A stretch of DNA of 51,614 bases from Corynebacterium provencense (GTDB lineage Bacteria > Actinomycetota > Actinomycetes > Mycobacteriales > Mycobacteriaceae): assembly GCA_900049755.1 (NCBI GenBank), contig LT160593.1, positions 223,969 to 275,582 on the forward strand, given 5' to 3'. The notes under the pieces are model-generated. The model saw only the letters and a list, made by a program, of their open reading frames with translations. It did not search any database and had not been told where the DNA came from. The position numbers and the translations under genes were made by a program. Shown here one piece after another: positions 17,340-24,861 of this stretch (its first letter is position 1; every line of letters starts with the position of its first letter).

Positions 17340-19172
17340 ATGGACCCCTTGGACAACGCCTTTCTCCTCGTAGCGCCATCCGCAGTGGGCGACGGTGCGG
17401 CGTGGTGTCCGCCGGAGTACCTGCGCGGGGCACCCGGGGTTCCTGACGGGGACGAGGCCCGGCACCTCCGGGAACTGGCGGAGGACATTCTCGACCTGCC
17501 CGGCGTCCTGGGACTGTTCGACCACGCAGTCCCCGCGGACACCGGAATTCTCGCGGGAGAGGAGTTCCCGCCCGAGAGCAGGGCAGAACTTGTCGCCATG
17601 GCTGTCGACCACCGGTTCTGCCTGACCACCTTCGACCTGGTCGCCGGTGCGGTGGGGGAGATCCTCGTCAATGCGACCGGCCCGGCGACCGACTGCCTCA
17701 TGTGGGACTCACACGACCGCATCACCACGCACGTGGACCGTCGGACAGTCGGTGACCTGCTGAAAAGGGACATCTCCAGGTGCGAGGAAGAGGGCGGGTC
17801 CCCGTCGGTCACGGTGGAGCCGGTCGACGGGAGCCTGTCGCCGGTGCCCGGCGTCCACCTCGTCCACGCCGTCCACCTGCGCGACCGTCTCTGGGTGGTC
17901 AGCCACGCCACCGGGGGGCCCGACCCCGAGCTCGAGGTCACAGTCGACGGAGTCGAGGAGGTGGTACGGGTGGTGGGGAACTTCATCGACGGGGACGCCG
18001 CGGAGTTCCTGGGCCGGGACTGGAACCGCCCGGGCATCGTCCCCGACGACGACGGTGATTCCACCGACGCCGACGAAAGCCCGGTGACCGTCCACTTCTT
18101 CCTCGCCGCGGACTTCGACGACGACCCCGGCCAGTTCCGCACCTCCCGCGACTTCGAACTCGCGGCAGAGGACTTCAACTCCTATGCCCGGGATCCTGCC
18201 GCCGACCGGGACGCAGTTCCCGAGGTGCTGGACAATTTCGCCGACTGGATGAACCGTCGCGCCGTCCGTGCGGCCGACGACCCCGACAATCCTCCGGCGG
18301 ACATGTACATGGACCTGGACCCCTTTCCCGTCCGCCCCCGTGGACGGATGCTGTCGGTGACCGTCCCCCTGGTGGCCCACGTCCACGACGACACTTTCGT
18401 CGATCTCCTGGTCAAGGCGTCCTCCCTGGGCCTGTGCATGCTGGAGGAGAACGGCACGGTGTGGGTCAACGCCTCCGGTCCTGTCACAGACTGCCGGGTC
18501 AGCGTGCGCGGTGGCGGTGTCGTCCTCTCGGCGACACCGGAGTCCCTGCGGTCGACCCTGGAGGCTGCCGTCTTCGCCGGCGTCGAAGGGTTCGTCCTCT
18601 CCGTGGAACCGTCCGGCCGGGCTGTCGGCCCGCCGGTCCCCGGGGTGTCGGAGGTGCAGGTCGGAATCGGGGAGAACAGCTGGATCATCCACCGGCTCTC
18701 CGAGAACAGGCGTTTCTCCCTGACCACCCCGGGTACCACCGTCGACGACGTCATCGAGCTGCTCGTGGAGTACCTGACCGGGGACACCGGGGCACTTCTC
18801 GGCCGGGACTGGGAGGACATCTCCGAGGGCACCGTCCCGGACGGGTCGTCGCGGTGGCAGCTCTCGGACTCGACCGGGAACATTCTCGAGGTCGGCGAGC
18901 AGGAGGTGCACGTCGCGGTGCCGATGAACTACGACGAGGACCTCAACTGGTTCCAGGTCTCCGACCGGATCGTCCAGGGCGACTACATCACCGTCAGCCG
19001 CCACCTGGGCACCAAGTGGAGCGTGATGTGGGGACACGGTTTCGGCGAGGAACATTACTTCCGTAGGATCGTGGACACCCGGGAGGACGCCGAAACGCTG
19101 ATCCACGCCTGGATAGATGAACCCGAGAGCGACTTCCTCGACCGCGGATGGGAGCTGGTCGACAATGACTGA
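17340..19172 (+). CDS. Unknown modular protein with internal repeats
   Basis: The protein has 610 acidic residues and no signal peptide. It contains at least two full modules and a final partial one, each ending with a related motif: FLGRDW near 230, LLGRDW near 492 and FLDRGW near 602. Shared elements with the preceding gene are ITTHVDRRT, LSPVPGVHLVHAV, LGLCMLEENGTVWVNASGP and VGPPVPGVSEVQVG. The last module looks rebuilt (VHVAVPMNYDEDLNWFQVSD). TAGCGT lies 6 bases before ATG 17340, which suggests a leaderless start. The stop overlaps the next gene by 8 bases. Function is unknown; a role with the nucleoside hydrolase is only suggested by coupling. Confidence 0.75.
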   Translation: MDPLDNAFLLVAPSAVGDGAAWCPPEYLRGAPGVPDGDEARHLRELAEDILDLPGVLGLFDHAVPADTGILAGEEFPPESRAELVAMAVDHRFCLTTFDLVAGAVGEILVNATGPATDCLMWDSHDRITTHVDRRTVGDLLKRDISRCEEEGGSPSVTVEPVDGSLSPVPGVHLVHAVHLRDRLWVVSHATGGPDPELEVTVDGVEEVVRVVGNFIDGDAAEFLGRDWNRPGIVPDDDGDSTDADESPVTVHFFLAADFDDDPGQFRTSRDFELAAEDFNSYARDPAADRDAVPEVLDNFADWMNRRAVRAADDPDNPPADMYMDLDPFPVRPRGRMLSVTVPLVAHVHDDTFVDLLVKASSLGLCMLEENGTVWVNASGPVTDCRVSVRGGGVVLSATPESLRSTLEAAVFAGVEGFVLSVEPSGRAVGPPVPGVSEVQVGIGENSWIIHRLSENRRFSLTTPGTTVDDVIELLVEYLTGDTGALLGRDWEDISEGTVPDGSSRWQLSDSTGNILEVGEQEVHVAVPMNYDEDLNWFQVSDRIVQGDYITVSRHLGTKWSVMWGHGFGEEHYFRRIVDTREDAETLIHAWIDEPESDFLDRGWELVDND

Positions 19173-20292
19173 TTCTGTGACTGACCCACGGACTGACCCA
19201 CGGACTGCCGGAGCCGCGGCGCCGGAGCTCCCGTACACCCTCGTCGCCGACGTGGACACGGGGATCGACGACGCTCTCGCACTCCTCTGGCTGGCGTCCC
19301 TGCACCGGCGGAAGGAGATCGACCTCCACGTCACCACGGTCGCCGGCAACACCACCGCCGCCACCGCCGCCCGTAACTCGCGGGAGGTGCTGCAGGTCGC
19401 GGGTGTCCCGGAGGTTCCGGTGACTGTCGGGGCGGGGCGTCCCCGGGTTCTCCCGTTGACGACGACACCGGAGACCCACGGCCCCGGCGGACTCGGATAC
19501 CGCATTCCCGCCTCCCCTGCCACAGGTACCGGGGAGGCGGAGGGCACCGGGGACCCCGGGGACGCAGTGGCCGCGTGGGAGGCGGCGTCCCCGGACCGGA
19601 TCCTCGTCGCCGGTCCCGCGACGAATCTCGCGTGGGCGGTCGAACACCGACCGGAGGTACTGCGGGGCACCCGGGTCACCCTGATGTGCGGGGCATTCCT
19701 GTACCCGGGCAACACCACTCCGACCGCGGAGTGGAACGCCTGGTCTGACCCGCATGCACTGGCGTACTGCCTGGACAACTGGCCCGCGTCCGCACCGTTG
19801 CCGCAGATCTGCCCGCTGAACGTCACCGAAACTGTCCTGCTCACCCCGCAGCGCCTGGAGGAGTGGACTGCGGCGGCTCCGGCGGAGGTGGGCGTCCTCC
19901 TGGATGAACTGCTGCGCTTCTACATGGAGTTCCACCGGTCGGTCGGGGTCGGCTACGTCGCCCAGATACATGATCTCGCGGCAGCGACCGTCCTGTGTTC
20001 GGCGGTGCCGGCGGAGTTCCGGGACGCCACGGTACGGGTCGCCCTCGGTGACGATCTGGTGCGCGGGACCACGGTCGCGGACTGGACGGGCGCGACGGCC
20101 CAGGGTGACGGGCGTTGTGCCGGCACGGGCCCCGACCCCTGCATACAGGGCGGTCTTCAGGGTGCGAGGAATACAGAGCCGGCAACGGGGCCGTACTGGG
20201 GACGTCCCGCCAACGCCAGGATCCTCACGGGTCTCGACCCGGAGACGGTCTTCGCCAGGTTCAGGGAAGCGTTGACCGCTCCGGCAGGATGA
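19165..20292 (+). CDS. Inosine-uridine-preferring nucleoside hydrolase family protein
   Basis: The protein has about 375 residues starting at ATG 19165, which overlaps the previous stop (ATGACTGA). It hydrolyses the N-glycosidic bond of ribonucleosides. The calcium-binding signature DVDTGIDDALALLWL is at residues 30-44, TTVAGNTTAA follows near 60, and a later NAWSDPHAL matches the second active-site block. Its homologues salvage purine and pyrimidine bases. There is an insertion of about 20 residues rich in Gly/Thr (ATGTGEAEGTGDPGD). The 3' end overlaps the small convergent membrane protein gene by 32 bases. Confidence 0.88.
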   Translation: MTDSVTDPRTDPRTAGAAAPELPYTLVADVDTGIDDALALLWLASLHRRKEIDLHVTTVAGNTTAATAARNSREVLQVAGVPEVPVTVGAGRPRVLPLTTTPETHGPGGLGYRIPASPATGTGEAEGTGDPGDAVAAWEAASPDRILVAGPATNLAWAVEHRPEVLRGTRVTLMCGAFLYPGNTTPTAEWNAWSDPHALAYCLDNWPASAPLPQICPLNVTETVLLTPQRLEEWTAAAPAEVGVLLDELLRFYMEFHRSVGVGYVAQIHDLAAATVLCSAVPAEFRDATVRVALGDDLVRGTTVADWTGATAQGDGRCAGTGPDPCIQGGLQGARNTEPATGPYWGRPANARILTGLDPETVFARFREALTAPAG

Positions 20293-20623
20293 TCTCGGTG
20301 GCGCCGGCGCCGTCCGCGCTGGAGCCGTCGTCGCTGCCGGACAGTGCCATGAGGAACATCACCGCGATGACGACCGCCACCACGACAACTCCGATGACAA
20401 CCCCCACGATGATCGTCGACAGGCCTCCGTCACCGTCGTCGGGCTCCTGATCCCGCGAATCCCGGTGCCCGTCCGGCCGGCTGTCCAGCTTCCCGTCCAG
20501 CTTCCCGCCCGGAGTCCTGTCCTGTGTGCTGTCCTGTGTCCTGTCCTGTGTGCTGTCCTGTTCCCGGGGTCGGGCAAGGTCGTGCACCCCGTGGTACGGC
20601 GGGTTCGGTCTCGGATCTGTCAC
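20261..20623 (-). CDS. Small single-pass membrane protein with repetitive linker
   Basis: The protein has 120 residues from GTG 20623, chosen because GGAGGACC lies 2-9 bases upstream. Residues 1-75 are hydrophilic with repeats (DSTQDRT twice, GKLD twice), followed by one membrane helix near 78-100 (STIIVGVVIGVVVVAVVIAV) and a Ser/Gly-rich tail. The topology is probably N-in, with the tail outside. The repeats come from tandem DNA units near 20515-20565 and may vary between strains. No function is recognised. Confidence 0.65.
   Translation of the reverse strand: MTDPRPNPPYHGVHDLARPREQDSTQDRTQDSTQDRTPGGKLDGKLDSRPDGHRDSRDQEPDDGDGGLSTIIVGVVIGVVVVAVVIAVMFLMALSGSDDGSSADGAGATEIILPERSTLP
20515..20565 (-). 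repeat. Tandem repeat inside the small membrane protein gene
   Basis: Plus-strand units TGTCCTGTGTGC and TGTCCTGTGTCC alternate several times, encoding STQDRTQD repeats on the minus strand. This is a candidate variable-number tandem repeat. Confidence 0.7.
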
Positions 20624-20707
20624 AAGGTCCTCCGGCTCTCGACGGAAAGTCTTCGTACGATGGCGGACATCCAGTGTAACCGCGCCTGCGACCGCCACCG
20701 CAGCAGA

Positions 20708-21760
20708 CTACAGGCCCACCGCGTCGGCGATCCCGGTCGCCTTCGACACCAGCAGGTCGACCAGTTCTGTGGTGGGGGCGCCGGAGGTGGGTGCGTTCTC
20801 CGGCCTGTCGCCGACCCGACGGACCACCCCCTCCACGATCACGGCGACCTTCCACAGTCCGAGGACGTGCCAGAAATCCAGTGCGGTCCGCGACCGTCCG
20901 GTGGCCGAGAGATAGCGGTCAGCAAGTTCAGCATGGCCGGGGAAACCGTCGGAGAGCGCGGCGTCGAATCCGGGCAGGTTCGGCCCGGTGGGTGTGGGCC
21001 AGTACGCCAGCAGTGAACCGATGTCCGCCAACGGGTCACCCAGGGTGGCCAGCTCCCAGTCGACCACGGCGTTCACCGTCCCGGTGCCGGGGTCGACGAT
21101 GATGTTCCCCAGGTGGAGGTCACCGTGGACGAGGACGGTCTCGGACTGGTCCGGGACAGCGTCCCGGAGTCGGGCGGTCAGTGCGTCCAGCGGGGGAAGT
21201 TCCCTGGTCTTCGTCTTCTCCCACTGCCGTGACCACCGCCGCAGCTGTCGTGGTGCGTAGGGTTCGTGGGAGGCCAGAGTGGACAGGCCGGTGCGGTCCA
21301 GGTCGACGGCGTGGACGGCGACCATGGCGTCCACCAGTCCCTCGGCGGCGGCGGCACGTGCCCGGGGTGACAGTCCGGCCGCGGCGTCCCTCGAGTTCAG
21401 CGAGGTGCCGGGGACGACGGACATGGCGATGACGGGAACACCGCCGGCGGTGGTGGTGGCCCCGTAGATCTCCGGCACCGGCACGCCGCTGCCCGCCAGG
21501 GAGGCCATGATCCGTCCTTCGCGGAGGACGTCGTGGGCGGAGGCGGTGAGCCGGCCCAGGGGAGGACGCCGCACCACCACCCGGTGTCCGTCCCCGTCGG
21601 CGGCGAGGAAGGTGAGGTTGGACTGTCCGGCCCCGATGCGGGTGAGGGTGACCGGGCCGTGCCGGTCACTGATCACCGGGCCGTGCAGGTCAGGTGACGA
21701 GGACAGGGAAGCCAGCCAGGTGGTCAGTTCGGCGGTGTCGAAGGCGGTGGTCGTGTTCAT
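20708..21760 (-). CDS. APH/ChoK-fold phosphotransferase (acyl-CoA dehydrogenase partner)
   Basis: The protein has 350 residues of the aminoglycoside-phosphotransferase kinase fold. The catalytic loop VHGDLHLGNIIV lies near residues 213-224, and the metal-binding stretch WELATLGDPLADIGSL near 243. The N-lobe shows GQSNLTFLA and VVVRRPPLG. Proteins of this type paired with acyl-CoA dehydrogenases include bacterial LvaA and the N-terminal domain of mammalian ACAD10/11, which phosphorylate the 4-hydroxyl of 4-hydroxyacyl-CoAs. The start overlaps the dehydrogenase stop by 4 bases (ATGA), so the two are coupled. Antibiotic resistance is unlikely in this context. Confidence 0.88.
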   Translation of the reverse strand: MNTTTAFDTAELTTWLASLSSSPDLHGPVISDRHGPVTLTRIGAGQSNLTFLAADGDGHRVVVRRPPLGRLTASAHDVLREGRIMASLAGSGVPVPEIYGATTTAGGVPVIAMSVVPGTSLNSRDAAAGLSPRARAAAAEGLVDAMVAVHAVDLDRTGLSTLASHEPYAPRQLRRWSRQWEKTKTRELPPLDALTARLRDAVPDQSETVLVHGDLHLGNIIVDPGTGTVNAVVDWELATLGDPLADIGSLLAYWPTPTGPNLPGFDAALSDGFPGHAELADRYLSATGRSRTALDFWHVLGLWKVAVIVEGVVRRVGDRPENAPTSGAPTTELVDLLVSKATGIADAVGL

Positions 21761-22989
21761 CGCGCTACCCCGCCATCGTCGGTCCGGTGACGCCGTAGTT
21801 CGGTCCGGGCGATGGTCATCAGGTGCACTTCGTCAGGGCCGTCGGCGAGTCTCAGGGTCCGCAGTCCGGCGTACATCTGCGCCAGGGGTGTGTCGTCGGT
21901 GACGCCTTCCCCGCCGAACACCTGGATGGCCCGGTCGACGATCCGCAGGGCCGTCCGAGGCGCCAGGACCTTGATCGCGGCGATCTCCTGTCTGGCGGCC
22001 TTGTTGCCGACGGTGTCCATCATCCATGCCGCTTTCATGGTCAGCAGTCGGGCGGATTCTATGCTGATCCTCGCTTCGGCGATCCAGTCGCGGATGTTGT
22101 CCCGGTCCGACAGGCGGCGTCCGAAGGTGGTCCGCGACATCGCCCGTCGGCACATCAGGTCGAGGGCACGTTCGGCGATGCCGATGGACCGCATGCAGTG
22201 GTGGATGCGTCCGGGGCCGAGACGGTCCTGGGAGATGCGGAAGCCCGCGCCTTCGCCGCCGAGGATGTCGGAGTCCGGTACGAAGACGTCCTCGAACCGG
22301 ATCACGGCGTGGCCTTCACGGTCGTGGTAGCCGAAGACCGGGAGGTTGCGGACCACGGTCACCCCCGGTGCGTCGGCGGGGACGACGAGCATGGACTGCT
22401 GGAGGTGCCGGTCGGCGTCCGGGCTGGTCTTGCCCATCACGATGAGGACGCCCAGGTTCGGGTGCATCGCATTGGAGCTGAACCATTTCCGACCGGTGAG
22501 ACGGTAGCCGCCGTCGACCCTGCGGAAGTCCATGGCGATGTTCGTGGCGTCGGAGGAGGCTACCCCGGGCTCTGTCATGCAGAACGCGGAGCGTATCTCG
22601 CCGCGCAGGAGGGGGGTCAGGTACCGGCGGCGGTGTTCGTCGGTGCCGTAGAGTTCGAGGATCTCCATGTTCCCGGTGTCCGGGGCGTTGCAGTTGCACG
22701 CTTCGGGGGCCAGGCCGATGCTGCGTCCCATGATCTCTGCCAGGGGCGCGTACTCGGTGTTGGTCAGTGCGGGGACCCCGTCTCCTGCGTGGGGGTGGAA
22801 CAGGTTCCACAGGCCACGGTTCTTCGCCTCCTCTTTGAGTTCGCCGAGGACGGCGGGGAAGTGGTGGGGGTCTCCGGAGGCCCGGATCTGTTCCTCGGCG
22901 ACCGGTTCTGCGGGGTAGACGCATTCGTCCATGAATGCGGTGAGGCGGTTCTGGTAGTCGGTGCTGCGGTCGGTGTTCGCGAAATCCAT
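21757..22989 (-). CDS. Acyl-CoA dehydrogenase, ACAD11-like
   Basis: The protein has 410 residues starting at ATG 22989 (begins DFANTDRSTDYQNRL). FAD- and substrate-binding blocks are visible: FCMTEPGVASSDATNI near residue 140, GRKWFSSNA near 165, GAGFRISQDRLGPGRIHHCMR near 255-275, and QVFGGEGVTDDTPLAQMYAGLRTLRLADGPDEVH near the end. RIHHCMR is characteristic of the ACAD11-type branch that pairs with APH kinases and releases phosphate from 4-phosphoacyl-CoA. It is co-transcribed with the downstream kinase (4-base overlap) and an upstream SDR 38 bases away. A longer frame reaching 23817 is an artefact across the SDR gene. Confidence 0.9.
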   Translation of the reverse strand: MDFANTDRSTDYQNRLTAFMDECVYPAEPVAEEQIRASGDPHHFPAVLGELKEEAKNRGLWNLFHPHAGDGVPALTNTEYAPLAEIMGRSIGLAPEACNCNAPDTGNMEILELYGTDEHRRRYLTPLLRGEIRSAFCMTEPGVASSDATNIAMDFRRVDGGYRLTGRKWFSSNAMHPNLGVLIVMGKTSPDADRHLQQSMLVVPADAPGVTVVRNLPVFGYHDREGHAVIRFEDVFVPDSDILGGEGAGFRISQDRLGPGRIHHCMRSIGIAERALDLMCRRAMSRTTFGRRLSDRDNIRDWIAEARISIESARLLTMKAAWMMDTVGNKAARQEIAAIKVLAPRTALRIVDRAIQVFGGEGVTDDTPLAQMYAGLRTLRLADGPDEVHLMTIARTELRRHRTDDGGVAR

Positions 22990-23027
22990 GCTGTTCTCCC
23001 GGGGTGCCGGTTGTCGGGGTGGGCGCT

Positions 23028-23807
23028 CTAGTGTCCGACGGTGCCGACGAGCTGCCCGCCGTCGACGACGAGGTTTGCGCCGGTGATCCACGAAGTGGAG
23101 GGGGCGGCGAGGAAGGCCACGGCGTCGGCGATGTCGGAGGGTTCGCCGATCCGTGCCAGGGGTGTGACAGCTGTGACGGTGTCCTCGTGGTCTCTCCACA
23201 GCGCCTCGGACAGTCGGGTGCGGACCACTCCCGGGCACACGGAGTTCACCCGGACCCGGGGGCCGAGTTCCCGGGCCATCTGCCGGGTGAGGTGCACCAG
23301 GGCGGCTTTCGAGGCGTTGTAGACGCCGATGCCGTCCTCCATGGTCAGTGCGCCGATGGAGGCGATGTTGACCACGGCGCCAGTGCCGACGGTGCCGAGC
23401 CCTGCGGCCAGGGCTGCGGCGGTCCACACGGCGGGTGCGGTGGTGTTGATCTCGAAGACCTTGGCGACCAGGGCCGGGTCCTGGTCGGTGACGGGGCCGT
23501 AGGCGGGGTTGGTTCCGGCGTTGTTGACGAGGATGTCGAGGCGTCCTGTGGTGTCGACGGCGGTGTCGCACACTGCGCGGGCGGCGGCCGGGTCTGCGGC
23601 GTGGGCGGCGGTTCCGGTGACGCTGCCGGCACTGTCGGGGAGGGAGTCGGTGATTGTCCGGGCGGCGTCGTCGGCGCGGGCGGCGTCCCGTGCGGTGAGG
23701 ATGACGTCCGCCCCGGAGGCGGCGAGGAGGGCTGCGGTGGCGTAACCGATGCCGCGGGATCCGCCGGTGACGACGGCGGTGCGGCCGGTGAAGTCGTAGG
23801 TGGTCAT
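23028..23807 (-). CDS. SDR-family oxidoreductase
   Basis: The protein has 259 residues and is a classical short-chain dehydrogenase/reductase. The dinucleotide motif TGGSRGIGYA is at residues 14-23, followed by NNAG near 92, a catalytic Ser in NIASIGALT and the YNASK active site near 163. It is probably an NAD(P)-dependent hydroxyacyl-CoA or related alcohol dehydrogenase. It is the first gene of the SDR-ACAD-APH operon, in a catabolic context with the acyl-CoA ligase at 24862. The substrate remains inferred. Confidence 0.9.
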   Translation of the reverse strand: MTTYDFTGRTAVVTGGSRGIGYATAALLAASGADVILTARDAARADDAARTITDSLPDSAGSVTGTAAHAADPAAARAVCDTAVDTTGRLDILVNNAGTNPAYGPVTDQDPALVAKVFEINTTAPAVWTAAALAAGLGTVGTGAVVNIASIGALTMEDGIGVYNASKAALVHLTRQMARELGPRVRVNSVCPGVVRTRLSEALWRDHEDTVTAVTPLARIGEPSDIADAVAFLAAPSTSWITGANLVVDGGQLVGTVGH

Positions 23808-23833
23808 GGCACCACACTACTGTGAACTGTGAT

Positions 23834-24397
23834 TCATTTCACCGAATCGGGAGAAAGGCCCAGAGTTCCCAGCCAGATACGGTCGGCGGTGGAGCACATA
23901 CGCTCGAAAACCTCGTCGGTGTCGGGGAATCTGCCGTCAACCCAGGCGACGTAGGCAAGGCGCGAGACCGCCGCCGACAGTGCCGTCGCCGTCATCTCGG
24001 GATCGTCCAGGGCGATCTCCCCGGCGTCCACGAGACGCTGCAGCGCCCGGGAGTTGCGGTCGATGAAACCGTCCGCCCGCAGCAGCCGCTGGCGTCCGAA
24101 GCTCTCGTCGGCCTGCGCGACCTGTTCCATCAACGCCATGATCGCCCGGTTGCGCCGGTAGGAGGCCAGGTATGCGCGGTTGGTCGCACTGATCTGCGCC
24201 GCAGGGGACACGGGCCTGCCGTCCTCCGGGGCTGCCGGCCGCCCGGCGGCCCTCATCTCCTCCTCGACCTCGGAGAGCACCGCGGCGAGCAGGGCGTCCC
24301 GGTCGGTGAAGTAGGTGTAGAGCGTCCCCACCGAACACCCCGCCTCCCGGGCCACACCGGTGAGCTTGGCGTCATGGTAGCCGTCGCGGAGAAACAC
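23834..24397 (-). CDS. TetR-family regulator, 5' end apparently lost
   Basis: The annotated frame from GTG 24397 gives 187 residues. The frame continues upstream with a normal TetR N-terminus (RRRADILSAARTVFLRDGY), but there is no ATG, GTG or TTG before a stop near 24535. GTG 24397 would remove half of helix 1. The rest of the HTH is present: TGVAREAGCSVGTLYTYFTDRDALL at residues 13-37. The upstream DNA encodes the tail of a histidine phosphatase on the other strand, so the 5' end was probably removed by a deletion. It would be expected to control the adjacent SDR operon. Confidence 0.7.
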   Translation of the reverse strand: MFLRDGYHDAKLTGVAREAGCSVGTLYTYFTDRDALLAAVLSEVEEEMRAAGRPAAPEDGRPVSPAAQISATNRAYLASYRRNRAIMALMEQVAQADESFGRQRLLRADGFIDRNSRALQRLVDAGEIALDDPEMTATALSAAVSRLAYVAWVDGRFPDTDEVFERMCSTADRIWLGTLGLSPDSVK

Positions 24398-24459
24398 GGT
24401 ACGCGCGGCGGAGAGAATGTCGGCGCGCCGACGCTCGGCCCGCTGGGCGCGTCCGGCCT

Positions 24460-24750
24460 GTGATGCCCGGGTCCGTCCGCGCCGGGCTGCAGGACGCCGC
24501 CCGCACTGCGGCGGACACCGGTGCGCTGGTGGTGGTCAGTTCAGGTGGACCGATCGCCGCCTGCGTCGCCGAGATGCTCCCCGGAGTCCGGTGGACGACC
24601 CTGCTGATGACCGTGCTCAACGGGTCGGTGACCACGATCGGGGTGACGCCGGAGGCAGGACCCGGGATGAGGCTGCGCTCGCTCAACGAGCACGCCCACC
24701 TCGACCGACAGGACGGGAAAGGCGGGCACCCTCTGCGTACCTTCGGCTGA
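24460..24750 (+). pseudogene. C-terminal remnant of a histidine phosphatase family protein
   Basis: The frame encodes about 95 residues matching only the end of a phosphoglycerate-mutase-like (histidine phosphatase) protein: VRAGLQDAARTAADTG, VVVSSGGPIAACVAEMLPG and the typical LNEHAHLDR near the end. The RHG catalytic N-terminus is absent, and homology appears to begin near 24468 where the TetR gene loses its start. The GTG at 24460 is therefore an accidental start. Confidence 0.75.
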
Positions 24751-24861
24751 CCCCCGGAATCTGAACCGAAATTCGGACGCGGGGGTGCGGGACAGGCTAG
24801 TGTCATTTCACAACGGAAAGTCCCGTCAGTTCTCTCCCGCCAGTCACCCAAGGAGCCCGCC

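Noticed and set aside
20708..21760. Aminoglycoside resistance gene
   Set aside because: The APH fold is shared with metabolic kinases, and the 4-base coupling to an ACAD11-like dehydrogenase indicates a catabolic role.
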